This document shows, piece after piece, positions 1 through 5,495 of a stretch of DNA of 9,061 bases (the stretch's first letter is position 1; every line of letters starts with the position of its first letter). The notes under the pieces were generated by a model. The model was not told the origin of the DNA. It made no database searches and saw nothing but the letters and a program-made list of their open reading frames with translations. Made by a program: the position numbers and the translations under genes. The DNA is from JBLHUT01 sp047629975. GTDB lineage: Bacteria > Pseudomonadota > Alphaproteobacteria > Rhodobacterales > Rhodobacteraceae. The stretch lies in NCBI GenBank assembly GCA_047629975.1, contig JBLHUT010000148.1, forward strand, positions 1 to 9,061, read 5' to 3'.

Positions 1-920
1 ATCACCTCGCGGATGTCATAGGGCGTCGACAGGCTTGCGGGGACAACATCCAGCAATTCATCGGGATCATAGGCCGGCTCCTGCGGGGTTTGCCACTGAA
101 CCTGTGCGGCGGCCACCGGCCCGTTCAACCCGCCCACCGCCCTGCGCGCCAACGCCAGCGCGTGGGCATCATCCTCGGCCAGATAATCGGCAACGCCCGA
201 GAGGCGGGTATGCACATCGCCCCCGCCTAGATCCTCGGCACTCACGATCTCGCCGGTGGCAGCCTTGACAAGCGGTGGCCCCGCCAGAAAAATCGTGCCC
301 TGTTCTTTGACAATGATCGCCACATCCGACATCGCCGGAACATAGGCCCCGCCCGCCGTGCACGACCCCATCACAACAGCGATCTGCGCGATGCCTTTCG
401 CGCTCATTCTTGCCTGATTGTAGAAAATGCGGCCGAAATGATCACGGTCGGGAAACACCTCGTCCTGATTGGGAAGATTGGCCCCGCCACTGTCCACAAG
501 ATAGACACACGGCAGGTGGTTTTCCTCGGCGATCTCTTGCGCGCGCAGATGCTTTTTGACGCTCATCGGATAATAGGTACCGCCCTTTACGGTGGCATCG
601 TTGCACACAACCATGACCTGCCGGCCCATCACCAGACCAATGCCCGCAATCAACCCCGCTCCGGGTGCCGCCCCGTCATAAAGGCCGTGCGCCGCCATCA
701 TCCCGACCTCGAGAAACGGGCTTCCCGGATCAAGCAAGGTCGCCACACGGGCACGCGGCAGCATTTTGCCACGCCCCAAATGGCGCTCGCGGGCCCGTTC
801 GCCGCCACCTGCCATGGCGATACCGGCGGCATCGGACACCTGCTCCAGTGCCTCCAGATGGGCGGCACGGTTGGCCGAACTTTCGGCTGAACCGATGATA
901 ATCTGGCTCTTGATCTTCAT
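1..920 (-). CDS. mccB: Methylcrotonoyl-CoA carboxylase beta subunit (carboxyltransferase), 3' end outside window
   Basis: This is the carboxyltransferase subunit of the biotin-dependent enzyme that carboxylates 3-methylcrotonyl-CoA to 3-methylglutaconyl-CoA in leucine breakdown. It works with a biotin-carrying alpha subunit, which I would expect just beyond the left edge. I read 306 codons from the ATG at 920 (MKIKSQIIIGSAES) with no stop, so roughly the last 40% of a usual 530-residue protein is missing. Visible family landmarks are CNDATVKGGTYYPM near residues 106-119, DSGGANLPNQDEVFPDRDHF at 143-162, GSCTAGGAYVPAMSD at 185-199, GPPLVKAATGE at 214-224 and LGGGDVHTRLSGVADY at 231-246. The GGA and GGAY segments are the acyl-CoA and biotin carbonyl-binding loops of the crotonase fold. 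The start is set by AGGAG five bases upstream and by an ATGA overlap with the EcsC stop. The motif set and the ivd neighbour favour MCC over propionyl-CoA carboxylase. Confidence 0.95.
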   Translation of the reverse strand, partial: MKIKSQIIIGSAESSANRAAHLEALEQVSDAAGIAMAGGGERARERHLGRGKMLPRARVATLLDPGSPFLEVGMMAAHGLYDGAAPGAGLIAGIGLVMGRQVMVVCNDATVKGGTYYPMSVKKHLRAQEIAEENHLPCVYLVDSGGANLPNQDEVFPDRDHFGRIFYNQARMSAKGIAQIAVVMGSCTAGGAYVPAMSDVAIIVKEQGTIFLAGPPLVKAATGEIVSAEDLGGGDVHTRLSGVADYLAEDDAHALALARRAVGGLNGPVAAAQVQWQTPQEPAYDPDELLDVVPASLSTPYDIREV

Positions 921-1726
921 CTTGTCTCCTGAGGGGCAGGCAAAAGGGTCCGGTTCATCAACCAACGCTGCCGGTAGGCATACCGTGCCGCACGGCTGAT
1001 ATCGGCCTGAAAGCTTGCGTTGACCACCGCCGCAACGGCGCCGCCCAGAAACGGGACCAATTGTCCGGCCTTGCGCCCCGCAAGGCTGACCCCCAATTGC
1101 CGCGCGATCCGTTCGACAACCTTTTCAGACACCCATTCACCCCCCTTTTTCATCGCAATCCGCCCTTCGGGAGTGTTCAGCGCCGCCGCCATGTCGCGCA
1201 GATTTCCAAGTGTTTCCTTGCGGCCCTTGTCGGCCTGCCGGGTCGCGACCTCCATCACCAGCAGGCGAAAGGCTGCCTCGGCCTCGCTGTCGTCGTTGAA
1301 CCCGTAAGCCGCAGCCGTCGCCCGCACGTTGCGCGCCCCAAGCGCGATTGTCGCGGAGATATCGGCGCCCAAGCCCGCAGCCCCCAGAAAACCCGCAGCC
1401 CCGCCGGTCGCCGCGTTGCCACCCATGGCCCATTTCTGCACCCCCAACGCCGCGCGTTCGCACGCCTCAAGATCGTCGCGATCGTGCCCCGACACACCGC
1501 GCGGCAAGGTAAACCCCACCGCCCGGTCCGCCGCGCGCAGCCCCGCCTGCACCAGACCGGTCGGGATAAAACGCGCGATCATACCGCCAAACGGCGCGGT
1601 CAGACGCTCTGCCCCCTGCCCCATCCGCGTCTGGCGCTGGTCTTCGTACGCGCGCTGCCGCGACAGCAAATCCTCCAGCAAGGACGGATCAAGCGGGCGC
1701 GCAAGCCCCGGATCAGGCTTTTTCAT
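917..1726 (-). CDS. EcsC family protein
   Basis: A 269-residue protein resembling the EcsC family (named after Bacillus subtilis EcsC, encoded beside the EcsAB ABC transporter), whose biochemical role is not established. The recognisable core runs from about residue 98 (KWAMGGNAATGGAAGFLGAA), through GADISATIALGARNVRATAAAYGF at 120-143, to a C-terminal stretch at 219-255 with KAGQLVPFLGGAVAAVVNASF, followed by basic and aromatic residues. The glycine/alanine-rich segments near 103-131 and 221-237 look amphipathic or weakly membrane-associating. There is no signal peptide and no obvious catalytic motif. The start codon overlaps the synthetase stop (ATGA at 1723-1726) with GGAG eight bases upstream. 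Its own stop overlaps the mccB start (ATGA at 917-920). This tight insertion suggests coexpression with leucine catabolism, but the function in that pathway is unknown. The family assignment comes from recalled sequence similarity. Confidence 0.85.
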   Translation of the reverse strand: MKKPDPGLARPLDPSLLEDLLSRQRAYEDQRQTRMGQGAERLTAPFGGMIARFIPTGLVQAGLRAADRAVGFTLPRGVSGHDRDDLEACERAALGVQKWAMGGNAATGGAAGFLGAAGLGADISATIALGARNVRATAAAYGFNDDSEAEAAFRLLVMEVATRQADKGRKETLGNLRDMAAALNTPEGRIAMKKGGEWVSEKVVERIARQLGVSLAGRKAGQLVPFLGGAVAAVVNASFQADISRAARYAYRQRWLMNRTLLPAPQETR

Positions 1727-3255
1727 GTCATCTGCTCCAACATCGCGCGCAACTCGCGGCGCATCACCTTGCCGGTGACCGTCATTGGCAAAGTTTCGAC
1801 AAAATGCACCTCGCGCGGATATTCATAGGCCGCAAGCCGCGTTTTTACATGCATCTGCAACGCCTCGACACTCGCCACGGCTCCCGGCTTGAGCACAACA
1901 AAAGCGCACACGATCTGGGTGCGCGTGGCATCGGGCTTGCCCACGACGCCTGCGCTTGCGACAGCCGGATGGCCCAGCAGGCAATCCTCGATCTCTGCCG
2001 GACCGATCCTGTATCCGGCGCTGGAGATAACATCATCGTCACGCCCCACAAACCGCAGCGTTTCGCCCTCCTGAATGCCCCTGTCACCAGTCAGCATCCA
2101 CTCTCCCCGGAACTTTGCCGCACTCGCCTGAGGGTTGTTCCAATAGCCCAGCATCATCGCCGCCGAACCGCGCCGAACCGCAATATCGCCGATGCCGTCA
2201 ACCGCGTCGATAACCTGTACGTCGTGGCCCGGCACCGCGCGCCCTATCGCCCCGGGTACGGCCTCGAACAAGGCGCCGCACGCCGACACGGTCATGTTGC
2301 ATTCGGTCTGTCCGTAAAATTCATTTATCGTGACACCGAGCGCATCGCGCCCCCACGCCAGAATTTCGGCGCCAAGCGGCTCGCCCCCACTCGCAACCGA
2401 GCGCAAGCCCGACAGGCGCACGCCCTCGGCCTTCAAAAGCTTGAGCGCCGTCGGCGGAAAAAAGACATTGCGCACCTTGTGGCGTGCGATCAGTTCCGCC
2501 GCCTGTGCGCCCGAAAACTTGGTAAACCGTGCCGCAACCACCGGAACCCCGTGCCACAGCGCAGGCATCAGCACGTCGAACAAACCGCCGATCCATGCCC
2601 AATCGGCAGGGGTCCACAGCCGGTCGCCGGGTTGGGGCAACAAATCATGCGACATCTCGACGCCCGGCAAATGCCCGCGCAAAATGCGGTGTCCATGCAG
2701 CGCGCCCTTTGGCCCACCGGTTGTGCCCGAAGTATAGATCAACACGGCCGGATCCTCGGGGCCGGTCGAAACCGTCTCGAAAACGCCTTGCACGACAGGC
2801 AAGTCATCAGGCACGACAACATGCGCCAACTCGGGCAGCACAAGCGCACCAAGCCGCACAGCACCGTGCGCATCGGTGATCACCGCCACCGCCCCCGCGT
2901 CCCTCAGACGGCTTTCGAGAGCCTGCTCGCCGAACAACACGAACAGCGGGATCGAGATCGCGCCCAACTTCCAGACCGCGATATGCGCCGCCGCCGTCCA
3001 CGCATGCTGGGCGCGCAAAACCCCAACCCTGTCACCGCGCGCCACACCTTTTTCGCGCAAATGCTGTGCCAGTGTGTCGGCCATCTGTCGCAAAACGCCA
3101 TAGGTGATGTGCGCGCCGCTTTGTGCATCAATAATCGCCACACGATCGGGGTCGCGCGCGGCCCAGTCATCGCACACTTCATGGGCCATGTTGAGTTGTC
3201 CGGGCAGGTTCCATTCAAACCCCGCGCGCCAGTCGTGATACGATGCTACGGTCAT
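1723..3255 (-). CDS. AMP-forming acyl-CoA synthetase (ANL superfamily)
   Basis: A 510-residue acyl-CoA synthetase that should activate a free carboxylic acid with ATP and CoA through an acyl-adenylate. The ANL motifs are in order: the phosphate-binding loop YTSGTTGGPKG at 174-184, SGGEP at 289-293, YGQTEC at 314-319, TGD at 389-391, GRDDD from 404, YRIGPAEIE at 415-423, and the C-terminal adenylation lysine in TGK (K496). The sequence resembles the medium-chain/acetyl-CoA synthetase-like branch. It is too short to be the roughly 650-residue acetoacetyl-CoA synthetase often found in leucine clusters. The substrate cannot be read from sequence; isovalerate or another short or branched acid is a context-based guess. 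I chose the ATG at 3255 (MTVASYHDW) because the in-frame extension up to 3363 has no family character and overlaps a better small gene. The ribosome site (GGGA directly before ATG) is weak, so coupling from the upstream stop 7 bases away is likely. Confidence 0.9.
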   Translation of the reverse strand: MTVASYHDWRAGFEWNLPGQLNMAHEVCDDWAARDPDRVAIIDAQSGAHITYGVLRQMADTLAQHLREKGVARGDRVGVLRAQHAWTAAAHIAVWKLGAISIPLFVLFGEQALESRLRDAGAVAVITDAHGAVRLGALVLPELAHVVVPDDLPVVQGVFETVSTGPEDPAVLIYTSGTTGGPKGALHGHRILRGHLPGVEMSHDLLPQPGDRLWTPADWAWIGGLFDVLMPALWHGVPVVAARFTKFSGAQAAELIARHKVRNVFFPPTALKLLKAEGVRLSGLRSVASGGEPLGAEILAWGRDALGVTINEFYGQTECNMTVSACGALFEAVPGAIGRAVPGHDVQVIDAVDGIGDIAVRRGSAAMMLGYWNNPQASAAKFRGEWMLTGDRGIQEGETLRFVGRDDDVISSAGYRIGPAEIEDCLLGHPAVASAGVVGKPDATRTQIVCAFVVLKPGAVASVEALQMHVKTRLAAYEYPREVHFVETLPMTVTGKVMRRELRAMLEQMT

Positions 3256-3262
3256 TTCCCAG

Positions 3263-3397
3263 TCACAACCCGCTCTCGATAGCTGACGGTTGCGCCCGCG
3301 TACCTGTGACAGCGTCCCACCCCAGACTTCCAAGGAAGACCGCCTGCACGGCAAGAAACGCAAGGATCACCCCCTTGAGGATGTGGCGCAGCTTCAT
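3263..3397 (-). CDS. Small predicted single-pass membrane protein, 44 residues
   Basis: A gene too short for most ORF callers, lying between ivd and the synthetase. It starts at an ATG that overlaps the ivd stop as ATGA (3394-3397), with GGGAG seven bases upstream (3405-3409), and ends in TGA at 3263-3265. The protein begins MKLRHILKG, is hydrophobic over residues 9-27 (GVILAFLAVQAVFLGSLGW), and ends in a polar tail DAVTGTRAQPSAIESGL. The basic N-terminus before the helix predicts an N-in, C-out inner-membrane topology. It has no cysteine, so it is not a lipoprotein, and it has no clear signal-peptidase site, though a cleaved signal peptide cannot be excluded. About 72% of its third codon positions are G or C, consistent with coding. 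I recognise no family. It could help a membrane partner such as an acid uptake step, or act mainly as a coupling ORF for the synthetase. Confidence 0.7.
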   Translation of the reverse strand: MKLRHILKGVILAFLAVQAVFLGSLGWDAVTGTRAQPSAIESGL

Positions 3398-4557
3398 GTC
3401 ATCGCTCCCATCAATTCGCGCCCGATCAACATGCGCCGGATTTCCGACGTGCCCGCGCCGATCTCCATCAACTTGGCATCCCGAAACAACCGCGCCACGG
3501 GGCTGTCGTTCATGAAACCCGCCCCGCCAAGAGCCTGCACAGCCTGATGCGCCTGCTTCATCGCCTCCTCGGAGGAATAGAGCACACAGGCCGCCGCATC
3601 GGCCCGCGTCACCGTGCCCTTGTCACACGCGCGCGCCACCTCGTAGACATAGGCGCGCGCGGAATTCATAGCGGTGTACATGTCGGCAATCTTGCCCTGC
3701 ATCAGCTGAAAACTGCCGACCGGTTGCCCGAATTGCTTGCGCTGTGAAATATACGGCATCACCTCGTCAAGACACGCCGCCATGATCCCCGTCCCGATGC
3801 CCGCCAGAACAACCCGCTCGTAGTCAAGCCCCGACATCAGCACCGCGACCCCGCGACCTTCCTCACCCAGCACGTTTTCAAAGGGCACCTTCACGTCCTC
3901 GAACACAAGTTCGGCCGTGTTGGACCCGCGCATTCCCAACTTGTCGAAATGCGCGCTTGTCGAGAAACCCGTCATGCTCTTTTCGATCAAGAACGCCGTG
4001 ATGCCACGGCTGCCCGCCTCTGGATCGGTCTTGGCATAAACCACAAGCGTTTCGGCATCCGGACCGTTGGTGATCCAGTATTTTGTCCCGTTCAGACGGA
4101 AGTGATCATTGCGTTTTTCGGCACGCAAGGACATCGACACCACATCACTGCCCGCGCCCGCCTCGGACATCGCAAGCGCCCCCACATGCGCGCCCGAGAT
4201 CAATCCGGGCAGAAATTTTTGCTGCTGCCCGGGCGTGCCGTTCAACCTGATCTGGTTGACGCACAGATTGGAATGCGCCCCGTAAGATAACGCAACGCTG
4301 GCGCTGGCGCGGGCGATTTCCTCAACCGCCACCGTGTGGGCAAGATACGACATCCCCGACCCGCCCAGCGATTCCTCGACCGTTATACCCAACAGCCCCA
4401 GATCGCCCATCTCGCGCCACAACGCGTGCGGAAAGACATTTTTGGCGTCGATTTCGGCTGCCAGCGGCTTTACCCGCTCTTGCGCCCAGCGATGAACCGC
4501 CTCGCGCAGCGCGTTTACATCCTCGCCCAGATCGAATTGCATGGATGCATTGAACAT
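3394..4557 (-). CDS. ivd: Isovaleryl-CoA dehydrogenase
   Basis: An FAD-dependent acyl-CoA dehydrogenase of 387 residues that oxidises isovaleryl-CoA to 3-methylcrotonyl-CoA in leucine degradation, passing electrons to electron-transfer flavoprotein. Landmarks are LSYGAHSNLCVNQI around residues 90-103, the flavin/substrate segment MSEAGAGSD at 130-138, YWITNGPDAETLVVYAKTDP at 160-179, QALGGAGF at 341-348, and EIGAGTSEIRRMLIGRE at 365-381. The putative catalytic base is Glu247 in GLDYERVVLAG, the position that distinguishes isovaleryl-CoA dehydrogenases from the short/medium-chain enzymes, whose base lies near the C-terminus. The start MFNASMQFDLGEDVNALRE matches the family N-terminus. The longer frame back to a GTG at 4650 is rejected because it runs through the promoter and operator-like element. 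The nearest ribosome-site candidate is a poor AGGGGG about ten bases upstream. First gene of the operon; its end overlaps the 44-residue gene. Confidence 0.95.
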   Translation of the reverse strand: MFNASMQFDLGEDVNALREAVHRWAQERVKPLAAEIDAKNVFPHALWREMGDLGLLGITVEESLGGSGMSYLAHTVAVEEIARASASVALSYGAHSNLCVNQIRLNGTPGQQQKFLPGLISGAHVGALAMSEAGAGSDVVSMSLRAEKRNDHFRLNGTKYWITNGPDAETLVVYAKTDPEAGSRGITAFLIEKSMTGFSTSAHFDKLGMRGSNTAELVFEDVKVPFENVLGEEGRGVAVLMSGLDYERVVLAGIGTGIMAACLDEVMPYISQRKQFGQPVGSFQLMQGKIADMYTAMNSARAYVYEVARACDKGTVTRADAAACVLYSSEEAMKQAHQAVQALGGAGFMNDSPVARLFRDAKLMEIGAGTSEIRRMLIGRELMGAMT

Positions 4558-4594
4558 CTGCGAAGGCCCCCTGCCCGGTACGATACTTTGAAAA

Positions 4595-4623
4595 ACGCTA
4601 TGGCTTTGGCCCGGCGGGGTCAA
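4595..4623 (-). promoter_or_regulatory. Candidate promoter for the ivd operon
   Basis: Reading the minus strand, TTGACC (4623-4618) is followed after exactly 17 bases by TAGCGT (4600-4595). The first hexamer is a good -35 match; the second fits a sigma-70 -10 box only at three positions, a weakness common in alphaproteobacteria. Transcription would begin near 4588, leaving a leader of about 30 bases before the ivd ATG. The TGT-N-ACA element ends directly upstream of the -35 box, so a bound regulator would contact polymerase. This is pattern matching only. Confidence 0.45.
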
Positions 4624-4624
4624 T

Positions 4625-4671
4625 GGGGGCCTGTCACATGTCTTTGTCACAAGCCGCTGTTACAAGCCCCC
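4625..4671. promoter_or_regulatory. 47-bp dyad with three evenly spaced TGT-N-ACA heptamers (putative operator)
   Basis: On the plus strand TGTCACA lies at 4632-4638, TGTCACA at 4645-4651 and TGTTACA at 4658-4664, so the starts step by exactly 13 bp twice. Each heptamer is itself symmetric about its middle base. The trio is flanked by GGGGGC at 4625-4630 and GCCCCC at 4666-4671, giving one dyad centred on base 4648, the middle of the central heptamer. The outer arms pair in 9 of 10 positions (4625-4634 against 4662-4671). With the proposed start near 4588, the heptamers centre near -47, -60 and -73, a plausible activator position. The cognate regulator is unknown. The heptamers resemble Pho-box half-sites (CTGTCAC), but those normally repeat every 11 bp. 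Confidence 0.6.
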
Positions 4672-4685
4672 GCTAGCCCCCCGCT
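4665..4685. repeat. Tandem 10/11-bp GC-rich repeat
   Basis: AGCCCCCGCT at 4665-4674 is followed at once by AGCCCCCCGCT at 4675-4685, identical except for one extra C. The first unit contains the right arm of the dyad at 4625-4671. The second unit is followed by GTCAG, so CTGTCAG at 4684-4690 looks like a degraded fourth heptamer, though its 27-bp offset breaks the 13-bp period. It may be a slippage duplication inside the control region. Confidence 0.6.
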
Positions 4686-4694
4686 GTCAGACCT

Positions 4695-4716
4695 GCGCCT
4701 TTAACGCAAAAGGCGC
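4695..4716 (-). terminator. Perfect hairpin spanning the gph stop codon (possible terminator)
   Basis: GCGCCTTT at 4695-4702 and AAAGGCGC at 4709-4716 form a perfect 8-bp stem with a 6-base loop. In the gph transcript the hairpin forms across the end of the coding region, with the UAA stop at 4703-4701 starting in the loop and running into the 3' arm. No U-run follows, so intrinsic termination would be weak. It could instead act as a 3'-end stabiliser. It is the only good candidate for separating gph from the downstream ivd control region. Confidence 0.4.
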
Positions 4717-5378
4717 TCTGCCAGATCGGGCAGATCGGCATAATCATCCAAAAATGCATCCGGCCCCAGATCGCGCAAATCCTCCCCCCCAGGACCAAAT
4801 GTCACCAACACCGAAGGCACGCCCGCCGCCCGCGCAGTGGTGTGGTCGGTCAACGTGTCCCCCACCAAAAGCGCCCGTGACGCAGAACCACCTGCCTGCT
4901 GGACCGCCGCGAAAAACGGCGCTGGATCAGGCTTGCGCACCGGCAAGGTGTCGGCTCCGACCAACGCACCAAAACGGTCCCGCACCCCCAAGGCCCGCAT
5001 CAGCTTTTCAGCAAGAGCTGCGGGTTTGTTCGTGCAGATGCCAATGGCAAACCCTTTGCCGGCAAGCATATCTATCGCAGCGATCGCCCCCGGATAAAGC
5101 GTCGTATGCTCCGCAATCCGGTCGTCGTAATGCCGCAACAAAACCGAATATTGCGCCGTGATCGCGGCCTCCAGAATATCCGCGTCAAAAGTGCCTTCAA
5201 GACGTGAAAACCCCAAGGTGAGCATCGCACGCCCCCCCCGCAGCGCCGTCGCAGCATCGGCTTTCGGGTCCAGCAGCCTGCCGTGGCCCAGCCCCACAAA
5301 ACACGCATTCGCCGCCGCAATCAGATCGCCGCTTGTGTCTGCCAAAGTTCCGTCGAGATCGAAAATCACCGTTCGCAT
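4701..5378 (-). CDS. gph: Phosphoglycolate phosphatase-like HAD hydrolase
   Basis: A 225-residue HAD phosphatase expected to hydrolyse 2-phosphoglycolate, a product of DNA-end repair and of oxygenase side reactions, to glycolate in the cytoplasm. HAD motif I is FDLDGTLADTS, with the nucleophile Asp7 and the acid/base Asp9. The helical cap domain follows from about residue 15 to 90. Motif II is CTNKPAALAEKL, with Thr116. Motif III is the lysine of RKPDP (K149). Motif IV is VGDTLTDHTTARAAG, with Asp174 and Asp178. The ATG at 5378 is preferred over the one at 5396, because GGGGAAGAG sits just before it and the nucleophile motif begins at residue 6. It is divergent from glmU across 117 bases. The HAD fold is certain; phosphoglycolate specificity is inferred from resemblance and could be another small phosphoester. 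Confidence 0.85.
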   Translation of the reverse strand: MRTVIFDLDGTLADTSGDLIAAANACFVGLGHGRLLDPKADAATALRGGRAMLTLGFSRLEGTFDADILEAAITAQYSVLLRHYDDRIAEHTTLYPGAIAAIDMLAGKGFAIGICTNKPAALAEKLMRALGVRDRFGALVGADTLPVRKPDPAPFFAAVQQAGGSASRALLVGDTLTDHTTARAAGVPSVLVTFGPGGEDLRDLGPDAFLDDYADLPDLAERLLR

Positions 5379-5495
5379 CGCTCTTCCCCGTATCATAGCT
5401 TGTGTAACTTGTTGTCATGCCAAGTGACCCACCGCCCCCTTGCGGCGCGGCCCCCAGCGGATACAAAGACCCAACCACTTTGGAAAGAGCTCTTC
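5379..5495. promoter_or_regulatory. Divergent gph/glmU intergenic region
   Basis: This 117-base space must carry promoters for both directions. Toward glmU, TTGCGG (5440-5445) and TACAAA (5462-5467) are separated by 16 bases and would start transcription near 5474, leaving a leader of about 22 bases. Toward gph, TATGAT (5397-5392) is a good -10 look-alike, but it lies so close to the gph ribosome site that its use is doubtful. An inverted repeat ACTTG-N9-CAAGT (5407-5425) and a 10-bp palindrome AAGAGCTCTT (5485-5494), lying within the glmU ribosome-binding region, are also present. No element here is strong enough to name. Confidence 0.35.

Noticed and set aside
438..890. A 150-codon plus-strand frame opposite mccB
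   Set aside because: It is a shadow of the well-supported mccB coding frame, with no motif of its own.
1804..3282. A 492-codon open frame on the plus strand
   Set aside because: It is exactly antisense to the acyl-CoA synthetase, is rich in Arg, His, Gln and Pro, and has no recognisable domain. Long antisense frames are expected in GC-rich DNA.
3256..3363. N-terminal extension of the acyl-CoA synthetase by 36 codons
   Set aside because: It has no family similarity and runs in another frame across the 44-residue gene, which has better start signals.
4558..4650. N-terminal extension of ivd by 31 codons from a GTG
   Set aside because: The added residues are unlike any acyl-CoA dehydrogenase N-terminus, and the stretch contains the candidate promoter and part of the repeat element.
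4631..4664. Pho box (PhoB binding site), suggested by CTGTCAC-like repeats and the nearby phoB-like gene
   Set aside because: Pho boxes repeat every 11 bp; here the step is 13 bp and the array has dyad symmetry with GC arms. A PhoB site is not excluded but does not fit the usual pattern.
4625..4671. Large intrinsic terminator of gph formed by GGGGGC/GCCCCC
   Set aside because: The intervening loop would be over 30 bases and no U-run follows. The regular heptamer spacing is better explained as a protein-binding site.
5283..5495. In-frame upstream extension of glmU
   Set aside because: It overlaps the gph start and the divergent promoter region. The Rossmann-like glmU N-terminus begins precisely at the ATG at 5496.
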